Source of the DNA: an uncultured Bacteroidales bacterium
GTDB lineage: Bacteria; Bacteroidota; Bacteroidia; Bacteroidales; Muribaculaceae
DNA: 42,696 nucleotides
Direction: 5' to 3'
Assembly: GCA_902784675.1 (NCBI GenBank)
Contig: CACZVR010000007.1
Location: forward strand, 1 to 42,696
Under the pieces are notes generated by a model. The model made no database searches and was not told the DNA's origin. It was given only the letters and a program-made list of their open reading frames with translations. Positions 22,618 through 30,154 of the stretch are shown here, one piece after another. The first letter of the stretch is position 1; each line of letters begins with the position of its first letter. Both the position numbers and the translations under genes were made by a program.

Positions 22618-23976
22618 TTATCCGCCTGTCGAGACGCTGCTATCGGCACCGCCGGCTCCTCTCTTGAAACGCAAGATGTTGATGTCACCGCGCTTGTTCC
22701 ACTTCCTGCCGTCACTACCGGTGGCTGTAATCACATAATAGTAAACGCCGGTGTCAACCAGTTTGCCACGATAGTAGCCATCCCAACCGCCACCTGGGTC
22801 GGTATACTCATACACCAGATTACCCCAGCGGTTGTAAATCCAGCAGTGGAAATCAACCAGCGATTTGTAAGAAACCTTCCAAACATCATTGATTTCCGAA
22901 CTCGTTCCGGGAGAGAACACATTGGGACACTTCAGGTCACTTTCGCTCACCGTGATGGTGTAAGTGTCGCTATAGGACTGGCAAGTGCCTGAAGCATTAG
23001 CGACCATATAGCGCATGTAATAGGTACCCCATTCATTGAAGACATAATCCACCTCGTTCTGGTTATATTGCAAGATAACGTTCTCAAAGTCAGGATCGGT
23101 CGCCATTTCCCACACGCGATAGACGACAGCGTCGGTGTCATAACCGGTGAACACAATGTGTACCGGAGCCGAACCGCCCAAGCCGCTAGGCAAGCCTTCC
23201 TCGTTATCATTGTCGCGCACTTCCTGCTCAGCCGTGGTTTTGCAGCTCACCGCCTGGGTATAGAAATACACTTCCGGGATGGTTTGCACCAGTTCCTGGT
23301 CCCACTCTTCCAGGAAGCGGTCACCAGTAAGCACAAACTCGGTGTTGCACAACGGCGGGGCAATCTCCACACCCTGGTCCAACGCAGCAAACGATTCAAC
23401 TACAGGCTCCTGTTGCCAATGAGTGCTGTCATCCCACACCAGCGTGTTATACTTGAGTTTGATTTCGCGGTCCAGAACTTGAGGAAGGCCGTTGATCTCA
23501 TAATAAGAAATGGGATCCCCTCGACCGTCAACATTGAACGAGAGCAAGGTACACGGTGCCTCGTCATTGTAGGACATGTCGTTAAGTTCCAAGTAGTAGT
23601 CGGCATAATTCACCACCCAGCAATAAAAGGGGTTAGTGCCTTCGGTAATAATATAGCCCTTGTTGGGAATGATCTTATTCAGAGTGGTTGCCATTCCATT
23701 CCAGCGGACATTGGGAACAGGCTCCTCAATTCGGTGACCGTTAACATAGTCATAGTTATCCCATTTCGCGGGTTGACCGGTCGACGAATTGTAGGTCATA
23801 GTCACCCCTTCAGTATCATACACGACATAGATTCTGTTCAGGCTAGTATGGTTGTCCGACAATCTTATCTCAATAGTGGGATAGGTTCCCGTCATTCCGC
23901 CGGTAAACTCCACTTGGCCGCTCGCCGACAACAATGCCAGCGCGGCCACCATGAGCGAAACCAATTTCTTGTTCAT
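22618..23976 (-). CDS. Secreted protein with gliding-motility/type IX C-terminal domain
   Basis: The protein has 452 residues from the ATG at 23976, where MNKKLVSLMVAALALLSASGQ forms a signal peptide; the frame is open to 24090. The middle (residues ~20-340) is beta-rich and of no family I recognise. The last ~95 residues carry the gliding motility-associated C-terminal domain: LKCPNVFSPGTSSEINDVWK, then FHCWIYNRWGNLVYEY, then GGGWDGYYRGKLVDTGVYYYVI. That block is the type B C-terminal signal recognised by the type IX secretion system, so the protein is predicted to be exported across the outer membrane and may remain on the surface. A polar Gly/Ser tail follows. It sits between the DUF285 surface protein and a cell-wall hydrolase. 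Confidence 0.87.
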   Translation of the reverse strand: MNKKLVSLMVAALALLSASGQVEFTGGMTGTYPTIEIRLSDNHTSLNRIYVVYDTEGVTMTYNSSTGQPAKWDNYDYVNGHRIEEPVPNVRWNGMATTLNKIIPNKGYIITEGTNPFYCWVVNYADYYLELNDMSYNDEAPCTLLSFNVDGRGDPISYYEINGLPQVLDREIKLKYNTLVWDDSTHWQQEPVVESFAALDQGVEIAPPLCNTEFVLTGDRFLEEWDQELVQTIPEVYFYTQAVSCKTTAEQEVRDNDNEEGLPSGLGGSAPVHIVFTGYDTDAVVYRVWEMATDPDFENVILQYNQNEVDYVFNEWGTYYMRYMVANASGTCQSYSDTYTITVSESDLKCPNVFSPGTSSEINDVWKVSYKSLVDFHCWIYNRWGNLVYEYTDPGGGWDGYYRGKLVDTGVYYYVITATGSDGRKWNKRGDINILRFKRGAGGADSSVSTGG

Positions 23977-24086
23977 AGTGCGCACTTGATTTTTCTTTTT
24001 TAAATAACGTGAAGCCACGCTCGTTATTGCCCCGGGCAGAGAACAATCAAGCAAAACTGGCTTTGGTTTTGGAACACGCCACTGCC

Positions 24087-26570
24087 TCAAAGGATGATGC
24101 CGATGACGGCGTTGATATCGGCAATGTTCACCTCGCCATCGACGTTCACGTCAGCCAGACCTCCATAGATGTCGGGACCGCCCAAAATGATACCGATGAT
24201 ACAATTCACATCGGCGATGTTCACCTCGCCATCATGGTTCACATCACCACGCAGGACATCATTTTTACCGGTTAAATAGCCAGGATCGCTCGATCCACCG
24301 TCAATGTGGGCACGGGTGACATCCACATAGTGCTCATCATAAACCGTGCCTTGGCCACCGACAAGACTGGTGCAACCATAGAACATATTATCCGATTCGG
24401 ACACGGCACCAGTACGCCAACCATAGCCGGCATAGATAGTTTCCAGATGCTTACAGCCATTGAACATGGATTCCATGCTGGTCACATTCGAGGTGTTGAA
24501 GCCATTCAAGTCAAGGTTACTCAATGTTTCACAGCCAGCAAACATGCGTGCCATGTCTCTCACTCTCATGGTGTTAAAACCGTTCAAGTCTATAGATTCC
24601 AACGATTTGCAGCCCTGGAACATATATTCCATTTCTGTCGCAGACAAGGTGTTGAAACCGCTCATGTCAAGGGACCTCAACGAATTACAACCGTCAAACA
24701 TCCAACCCATGTATCGCACACTGTCGGTCTTAAAGCTGCTCAGATCAAGTGAAGTCAAATATCTGCAACCGGCGAACATGCCAGCCATGTCTTTCACACG
24801 GTCGGTCTTGAAGCTACCCAGTTTAAGGGAAATCAACGTATCGCAGCCCGAGAACATGCGTGCCATGTTTGTCACATTAGAGGTATTGAAACTGCTCAAG
24901 TCAATAGTGGTCAACTTTTTACAGCCAACAAACATGGCCCACATATTTGTCACGCTATCGGTGTTGAAACTACTCAAGTCAAGGGACCTCAAAGAATCAC
25001 AGTTAGCGAACATTCTTCTCATATCTTTCACCGAGCTGGTGTTCAAATAGTTGAGCCCAGCAATAGATTTCAGCTTATTCATCCCGCGGAACCAACTGTT
25101 CGTGGATGTGGGACGGGCTGCGACAAATGTGGAGTCAATCTGCACCTGAGTGACACGCTCGGCATATTCAGACCAACCAGGATTAACCGATTCAGCACTT
25201 AACAGATAGGTTGTGCCCGGGCGAAGGGAGCGCTCGTCATCGTAGTAGAACGTCAACGCCGTTTGTTCGGCAGGAAGCACTGCATAAGCAACTCTTTTGA
25301 CCGAGAGATAACCAGGATCGTTTAAGCCACCGTCAAAATGGGCATAGGCGACATCCACATGATTCTCATCATAAACTGTACCGTGCTCACCCACAAGCTT
25401 GATGCAGCCATAAAACATTTCGTGAGAATCGGTCACTGAATCTGTACGCCAGCCTTTGCCGGCATAGATTGTCACCAAATTATTGCAGTCATAAAACATG
25501 CCCTTCATGTCTGTCACACTCGGGGTATTGAAGGCACTCAAGTCAAGAGATTTCAAGGAACTGCAGCCTCTGAACATGACTCCCATGATTGTCACCTTCG
25601 AGGTCTTAAAACTACTCAAGTCAATGGATGACAAGGAGCTGCAGTCATAGAACAAGCCTCCCATGTTGGTCGCATTCGAGGTGTTAAAGCCTCTCAAGTC
25701 AAGAGAATCCAACTGTGTACAGTATTCAAACATGCCTCCCATATTTATTACATTCGAGGTGTTGAAGCTTCTCAGGTCAAGAGTTGACAAGGATCTGCAA
25801 TTATTGAACATGACTTGCATATTTGTCACTTTCGAGGTATTGATGCCACTCAAGTTAAGGGATGTCAAGGACCTACAGCCAGCAAACATGGCACTCATGT
25901 CGGTCACATTCGAGGTGTTGAATCCACTCAAGTCAAGAGAATCCAATGAACTGCAACCAGTGAACAAGCCTGCCATATTGGTCACTTTAGAGGTGTTGAG
26001 ACCACTCAGGTCAAGGGAATCCAAGGCACTGCAACCACTGAACATGAATTCCATGTTGGTTACATTCGAGGTATTTAATCCACTCAAATTGATGGATTTC
26101 AAGGAGCTGCAGTCACTGAACATATATCCCATATCGGTCACATTCGAGGTGTTGAAACCACTCAAGTCAAGGGATTTCAAGGATTGGCAATTATAGAACA
26201 TGCCTGTCATGTTTGTTACCGAGTCGGTCTTTAAATATGTAATTCCAACGATGGAGTCAAGCTTTTCCATTCCGCGAAACCAATCTTGAATGGCATTGGA
26301 ACGGACTGCTGCAAATGTGGAGTCAAACACCACCTGAGTGATGTTGACTCGTATCTCATACCAATTGGGAACACTATCCACCGAATTCACCGAAAAGGAC
26401 GTGCCGAGGCGGGTGCTGCGCAGTTCATCATAGTAGAACGTCAGCGTGCTGTCGGCCTCGATATATACCGTGTAGGCCTCTTGCGCCATGGCTGAAATTG
26501 ATACAAACATCAGCAACAGCAGCATCAGGCATCGACTCATGGATATCCTAAGATTTATTGGTCGTTTCAT
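24087..26570 (-). CDS. BspA-like DUF285 repeat surface protein with dockerin-like C-terminus
   Basis: The protein has 827 residues from the ATG at 26570. The signal peptide is MSRCLMLLLLMFVSISAMAQ after a short basic head. Two large homologous modules follow. Each opens with a TLTFYYD segment, then a TQV.+DSTF.A.R..... WFRGM stretch. Each continues through many ~24-residue units of the form NTSNVTDM..MF.GC.SL.SLDLSGF (DUF285, a leucine-rich-type repeat). Each ends with a YAG.GWRT, MFYGC, LVG..GTVYDE.+VDV block and PGYL. About 24 repeats are present in all. The last ~55 residues hold two dockerin-like repeats (GDVNHDGEVNIADVNCIIG and ADVNVDGEVNIADINAVIG). BspA-type proteins bind host proteins or other bacteria; adhesion here is inferred. 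It is the largest surface protein in the window. Confidence 0.92.
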   Translation of the reverse strand: MKRPINLRISMSRCLMLLLLMFVSISAMAQEAYTVYIEADSTLTFYYDELRSTRLGTSFSVNSVDSVPNWYEIRVNITQVVFDSTFAAVRSNAIQDWFRGMEKLDSIVGITYLKTDSVTNMTGMFYNCQSLKSLDLSGFNTSNVTDMGYMFSDCSSLKSINLSGLNTSNVTNMEFMFSGCSALDSLDLSGLNTSKVTNMAGLFTGCSSLDSLDLSGFNTSNVTDMSAMFAGCRSLTSLNLSGINTSKVTNMQVMFNNCRSLSTLDLRSFNTSNVINMGGMFEYCTQLDSLDLRGFNTSNATNMGGLFYDCSSLSSIDLSSFKTSKVTIMGVMFRGCSSLKSLDLSAFNTPSVTDMKGMFYDCNNLVTIYAGKGWRTDSVTDSHEMFYGCIKLVGEHGTVYDENHVDVAYAHFDGGLNDPGYLSVKRVAYAVLPAEQTALTFYYDDERSLRPGTTYLLSAESVNPGWSEYAERVTQVQIDSTFVAARPTSTNSWFRGMNKLKSIAGLNYLNTSSVKDMRRMFANCDSLRSLDLSSFNTDSVTNMWAMFVGCKKLTTIDLSSFNTSNVTNMARMFSGCDTLISLKLGSFKTDRVKDMAGMFAGCRYLTSLDLSSFKTDSVRYMGWMFDGCNSLRSLDMSGFNTLSATEMEYMFQGCKSLESIDLNGFNTMRVRDMARMFAGCETLSNLDLNGFNTSNVTSMESMFNGCKHLETIYAGYGWRTGAVSESDNMFYGCTSLVGGQGTVYDEHYVDVTRAHIDGGSSDPGYLTGKNDVLRGDVNHDGEVNIADVNCIIGIILGGPDIYGGLADVNVDGEVNIADINAVIGIIL

Positions 26571-26616
26571 CGTCAATATGTTATAGTTAGGTTAATCATT
26601 TCATTGATTTACACTG

Positions 26617-26648
26617 CAAAGATAGTGCAAGCCGAACATAGTGGCAAG
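26617..26648 (-). promoter_or_regulatory. Promoter of the DUF285 protein gene
   Basis: On the minus strand, CTTG (26645-26648) and TATCTTTG (26617-26624) are separated by 20 bp. The -33 box lies inside the first copy of a 49-bp direct repeat. Confidence 0.7.
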
Positions 26649-26753
26649 AAAAAGCTTTTTTTCTTGCACTATTGAGGCGCAGCCTATCTTCGGCACCAGC
26701 CAAAGTAGTGCAAGCCGAACATAGTGGCAAGAAAAAGCTTTTTTTTTGCACTA
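26623..26753. repeat. Two 48-49-bp direct repeats, each holding a hairpin
   Basis: Copy 1 (26623-26671) and copy 2 (26706-26753) are 83 bp apart and nearly identical (TAGTGCAAGCCGAACATAG, then GGCAAGAAAAAGC and a T run ending TTGCACTA). Each contains GCAAGAAAAA...TTTTTCTTGC (10-bp stem in copy 1, one mismatch in copy 2). Copy 1 carries the promoter of the DUF285 gene. Copy 2 is preceded by CAAAG and not CAAAGA, so its -7 box is one base short. Confidence 0.85.
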
Positions 26754-26841
26754 ACGTTTGCCTTACGCAAGGTGGGCGACGCCTCAACTACGCTCAAATA
26801 AATTTGGCATTGTATTCGGGTTGGATATATTCCTCACGCTC

Positions 26842-26867
26842 AACAATGAAAACAAGCTTTCATTGTT
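26842..26867. promoter_or_regulatory. Perfect 10-bp inverted repeat upstream of the cysteine-rich gene promoter
   Basis: AACAATGAAA and TTTCATTGTT flank ACAAGC. It lies 25 bp upstream of the -7 box at 26892-26899, so it overlaps or abuts the -33 zone. It may be a regulator binding site or a hairpin; no regulator is known. Confidence 0.55.
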
Positions 26868-26891
26868 CTCGCTTAATCGGGAATTTTGCAC

Positions 26892-26899
26892 TACCTTTG
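26892..26899 (+). promoter_or_regulatory. -7 promoter element of the cysteine-rich gene
   Basis: TACCTTTG matches TAnnTTTG, 36 bp before the ATG at 26935. Confidence 0.65.
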
Positions 26900-26934
26900 C
26901 AGGAAATTTACACATATTATATATAACATCGACG

Positions 26935-27336
26935 ATGGAACAAAACGATATGATGAACGGAATGCCGCGTCGCGAACGCGCTGTGATGTATAAACGCGAT
27001 TACAACTGCTGCCAGGCTGTGTTGCTGGCATTCGCCCAAGAACTGGGCCTGCCCGAGGAACGCCTGCTGGCGATGGGTGCCTGCTTCGGCAGTGGCATGG
27101 GCAGCATGGATGAGACCTGCGGTGCCCTGTGCGGGGCACAAATGGTGCAGGGCATGTTGCGCTATGACGGCCGGCGCCTCAACCCCCAGGCGAGCCAGTT
27201 GCGCGCCGAGTTTGAACAGCGTTGCGGCGCCACCCGCTGTAAGGACCTGAAAGGCGTGGGAAGCGACCGGGGCGTGCTGTGCTCTTGCGAGGATTGCGTG
27301 CGCAATGCGGTAGAAGCGCTCGAAGAATCGCTTTAG
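26935..27336 (+). CDS. C-GCAxxG-C-C family cysteine-rich protein (putative redox protein)
   Basis: The protein has 133 residues; the ATG at 26935 is used, not the open frame from 26758, because a promoter box lies at 26892. It carries YNCCQAVLLAFAQELGLPEE, ACFGSGMGSMDETCGALCGAQMVQG and a C-terminal CKDLKGVG...VLCSCEDCVRNA. The order C-C, then a GGG/GSG-x(5)-CGA-x-C/G, then C-x-C-x-x-C, with about eight cysteines, is that of the C_GCAxxG_C_C family. These proteins are thought to bind a metal or act in redox chemistry, but no activity is established. No signal peptide is present, so it is cytoplasmic. It stands alone, upstream of the rod-shape operon, with an inverted repeat before its promoter. 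Confidence 0.85.
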   Translation: MEQNDMMNGMPRRERAVMYKRDYNCCQAVLLAFAQELGLPEERLLAMGACFGSGMGSMDETCGALCGAQMVQGMLRYDGRRLNPQASQLRAEFEQRCGATRCKDLKGVGSDRGVLCSCEDCVRNAVEALEESL

Positions 27337-27402
27337 GTTTCCAGGCAAGAACAGCAAGAAAAAACTACATTAAAACATAGTAGTTAATTAGTGAGATTTT
27401 AG

Positions 27403-27410
27403 TAATTTTG
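27403..27410 (+). promoter_or_regulatory. -7 promoter element of the mreB operon
   Basis: TAATTTTG matches TAnnTTTG, 64 bp before the mreB ATG. No clear TTTG lies at -33. Confidence 0.55.
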
Positions 27411-27474
27411 CAGTCCAATTAACGAGCGTATTTTATCAAGATTTATAACTAACTATCTAACATACTGATACATC

Positions 27475-28497
27475 ATGGGATGGTTTTCATTCACTCAAGA
27501 AATCGCTGTCGATTTAGGAACAGCCAACACCATTATCATCCATAACGACCGCATCGTCATCGACGAGCCGTCGGTTGTCGCACTCGACTCCAAGACCAAC
27601 AAGCCCATCGCCGTAGGTGAGCGTGCCCGCGAGATGCACGGCAAGGTGCATGAGGGTATCCGCACCGTGCGCCCCTTGAGCGACGGTGTGATCGCCGACT
27701 TCAATGCCGCCGAGCACATGATCCGCGGCATGATCAAGAAGGTGAGCGCCAAGAATCACTGGTTCTCCCCTTCCCTGCGCATGGTTGTCTGCGTCCCCTC
27801 GGGCTCTACCGAGGTTGAAATCCGCGCCGTGCGCGACTCCAGTGAACACGCTGGTGGCCGCGACGTCTATATGATCTACGAGCCCATGGCAGCAGCCCTG
27901 GGTATCGGCCTCGATGTTCTTGCCCCCGAGGGCAACATGATTGTTGACATCGGTGGCGGTACTACCGAGATCGCTGTGATTTCGCTGGGCGGTATTGTGA
28001 GCAACAAGAGCATCCGCACTGCCGGTGACGACCTCACCGAGGACATCCAGGAGCACATGCGCCGCGCCCACAACGTGCGCGTGGGTGAGCGCACCGCCGA
28101 GGCCATCAAGATCAACGTCGGCTCGGCGTTGACCGACCTGGGCCCCGACGCCCCCGAGGACTTCATCATCCATGGTCCCAACCAGGTGAACTCGCTGCCT
28201 CTGGAGGTTCCCGTGACCTATCAGGAGGTGTGCCACTGCATCGAGAAGTCCATCTCCAAGATCGAGGCTGCCGTGCTCAGCGCTCTTGAGCAGACGCCCC
28301 CCGAACTGTACCAGGACATCGTTCACAACGGTATCTTCCTGACTGGCGGTGGTGCCCTGCTGCGTGGACTGGACAAGCGCTTGACCGACAAAATCGGCAT
28401 CGAGTTCCATGTTGCCGAGGATCCCTTGCACGCTGTGGCTAAGGGTACAGGCATCGCACTGAAGAACATCAAGCACTTCAAGTTCCTCATGCGTTGA
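27475..28497 (+). CDS. mreB: Rod-shape actin homologue MreB
   Basis: The protein has 340 residues, the family's usual length. It polymerises under the inner membrane and guides side-wall peptidoglycan synthesis. It opens MGWFSFTQEIAVDLGTANT with the phosphate-1 loop (DLGTANT), then shows NKPIAVGERAREMHGK, the phosphate-2 stretch MIVDIGGGTTEIAVISLGGI and the adenosine motif LTGGGALLRGL. The first ~7 residues are hydrophobic and can insert in the membrane. It leads the operon mreB-mreC-mreD-mrdA-rodA, the order known in Bacteroidetes. An 83-bp repeat array separates it from mreC and may change the ratio of MreB to the later proteins. Confidence 0.98.
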   Translation: MGWFSFTQEIAVDLGTANTIIIHNDRIVIDEPSVVALDSKTNKPIAVGERAREMHGKVHEGIRTVRPLSDGVIADFNAAEHMIRGMIKKVSAKNHWFSPSLRMVVCVPSGSTEVEIRAVRDSSEHAGGRDVYMIYEPMAAALGIGLDVLAPEGNMIVDIGGGTTEIAVISLGGIVSNKSIRTAGDDLTEDIQEHMRRAHNVRVGERTAEAIKINVGSALTDLGPDAPEDFIIHGPNQVNSLPLEVPVTYQEVCHCIEKSISKIEAAVLSALEQTPPELYQDIVHNGIFLTGGGALLRGLDKRLTDKIGIEFHVAEDPLHAVAKGTGIALKNIKHFKFLMR

Positions 28498-28580
28498 TAC
28501 TAAGGCATTAGGCTTTAGGTGTAAGGCTTTAGGCAACCACCCTAAAACCTAAAGCCTAAAGCCTAAGACCTAAAGCCTAC
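28498..28580. repeat. TTAGGCTTTAGG / CCTAAAGCCTAA inverted array between mreB and mreC (copy T6)
   Basis: The left half (28501-28533) holds TTAGGCTTTAGG and AAGGCTTTAGG. After CAACCAC the right half holds CCTAAAACCTAAAGCC and CCTAAAGCCTAAGACC. The halves are inverted, so the mRNA can form a long stem between the two genes. It begins one base after the mreB stop. Confidence 0.8.
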
Positions 28581-28583
28581 GAG

Positions 28584-29633
28584 ATGAATAATCTGCTCAA
28601 CTTTTTCGTCAAACACTGTGCGTGGTTCATTTTCGCTATTTATGTGATTTTGAGCCTCGTGCTGTTGTTTAAGGATAACCCTTACCAGCAGAGCGTCTTC
28701 CTGACCTCGGCCAACTCGGTGAGCGCCACGGTCTACAAGGCATTCAACAGTGTCACGTCCTATTTCCACCTGCGTGACATCAACGAGAGCCTGCAAGAAC
28801 GCAACGCGACGCTGGAGATGGAACTGATTGAGCTGCGCAAACAGATGGCAGACCTTTCTCTGCTCTCGCCCGACTCACTGCGCCAATCCAATCTGCATCA
28901 ATACAGTTTTGTGATGGCGCACATCATCAGCAACAGCATCGCTCAACCCAACAATTACATCACCATCGACCGCGGACACATCGATGGCGTGAGCCCCGAG
29001 ATGGGCGTCATCGACCAGAACGGCGTGGTGGGTATTGTTGACGTGGTGGGACCCCATGCGGCAAGGGTCATCTCCTTGCTCAATCCGCACATCAGGCTCT
29101 CGTGCAAGCTGCGCGACAGCGGCTTCTACGGCAGTCTCGTGTGGGACGGCAAGAGTCCGCAATATGCTGTGCTCGAGGAACTTCCAAAGCACATCACCTA
29201 TCACAAGGGCGACACTATCGTCACCAGCGGATACTCGGCAGTCTTCCCCGAGGGCATCATCGTGGGTACCGTCATGGGCCTTGCCCGCGACATGAGCGAC
29301 AGTTTCGTGTCGCTGCGCATCAAACTCACGACCAACTTCAGCCAGTTGAGCAACGTGCGTGTCATCACCAACAGCATGAAGGAGCAGATTGACGCACTGC
29401 GCCGTGCCGAGCAAGGTATCGACACTGCCGCCAACATCCAGACACGCCCCGAGCTGAAGCCTGAAATCATCGACATGCTGCCCGACGAGAAGCCTCAAAA
29501 ACCAGCTAAAGTCGAGAAAAACGTGAAGCCCGAGAAAAACGAGGGTTCTGAGAGTCCTAAGGGCACCGCACCTGCCAAAGAACCGGCTTTGCCCGTTGAA
29601 CCTGTTGTAACACCCGAACCAGGAGGAGAATAG
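28584..29633 (+). CDS. mreC: Rod-shape-determining protein MreC
   Basis: The protein has 349 residues. It is an inner-membrane protein with one N-terminal membrane helix (WFIFAIYVILSLVLLF) and a periplasmic remainder. Residues ~60-95 form a coiled coil (INESLQERNATLEMELIELRKQM). Residues ~100-275 form the paired beta domains, including NYITIDRGHIDGVSPEMGVI and GVVGIVDVVG, the signature of the family. The last ~60 residues are a Lys/Pro/Glu-rich low-complexity tail. MreC links MreB to the wall-synthesis enzymes. It starts 3 bp past the T6 array and is followed by mreD after 2 bp. Confidence 0.95.
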   Translation: MNNLLNFFVKHCAWFIFAIYVILSLVLLFKDNPYQQSVFLTSANSVSATVYKAFNSVTSYFHLRDINESLQERNATLEMELIELRKQMADLSLLSPDSLRQSNLHQYSFVMAHIISNSIAQPNNYITIDRGHIDGVSPEMGVIDQNGVVGIVDVVGPHAARVISLLNPHIRLSCKLRDSGFYGSLVWDGKSPQYAVLEELPKHITYHKGDTIVTSGYSAVFPEGIIVGTVMGLARDMSDSFVSLRIKLTTNFSQLSNVRVITNSMKEQIDALRRAEQGIDTAANIQTRPELKPEIIDMLPDEKPQKPAKVEKNVKPEKNEGSESPKGTAPAKEPALPVEPVVTPEPGGE

Positions 29634-29635
29634 CC

Positions 29636-30154
29636 ATGACCAAGACTGTGATACAATTCATCGTACTGTTCTTTGCCCTGTTGCTGCTGCAGCTGGTGTG
29701 CAACAAGATTGTGCTGTTCAACGTCGCCATGCCTGTGGTGTTCATCTACCTCATCCTCAGGTTGCCTGTCAATTTGCACAGCGGTTGGGTGCTCACCATC
29801 GCCTTCTTTACAGGGCTGATTCTTGACATTTTCAATAACACACCCGGCATGAACGCCCTGGCCTGCACCATCTTGGCAGCTGTGAGGCGCCCGGTGCTCA
29901 ACTTGTTTGTCTCGCGCGAGAACGACATGAACATCCCCATCCCGTCGGTGGACTCGATGGGTGTGGGCGATTACTTCAAGTACATGGCCACGCTAGTCAC
30001 CCTGTACTGCACGCTCATCTTCCTCATCCAGGCTTTCACGCTGCACAATTTTGTGCTCACGCTCCTGCGCATTGCCAGCAGCAGCGTTTTGTCGATAATC
30101 ATCATTTTTGGGTTGGACACATTAGTGAGCACTCGCCGTGAGAAAAGATTATAA
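29636..30154 (+). CDS. mreD: Rod-shape-determining protein MreD
   Basis: The protein has 172 residues with about five or six membrane helices (IQFIVLFFALLLLQLVCNKI, then VVFIYLILRLPVNL, and others), the shape of MreD. LTIAFFTGLILDIFNNTPGMNALACTI is the most typical family segment. It works with MreC in the elongation complex. It starts 2 bp after the mreC stop, and its 3' end overlaps the next gene by 17 bp, which starts with GTG at 30138. Identity rests on position and topology as much as sequence, since MreD is poorly conserved. Confidence 0.9.
   Translation: MTKTVIQFIVLFFALLLLQLVCNKIVLFNVAMPVVFIYLILRLPVNLHSGWVLTIAFFTGLILDIFNNTPGMNALACTILAAVRRPVLNLFVSRENDMNIPIPSVDSMGVGDYFKYMATLVTLYCTLIFLIQAFTLHNFVLTLLRIASSSVLSIIIIFGLDTLVSTRREKRL

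Noticed and set aside
28498..28580. A CRISPR-like array (short regular repeats)
   Set aside because: Units are 7-14 bp with no unique spacers and no cas genes anywhere in the window; they are an inverted repeat family. The same applies to 6780-6888.
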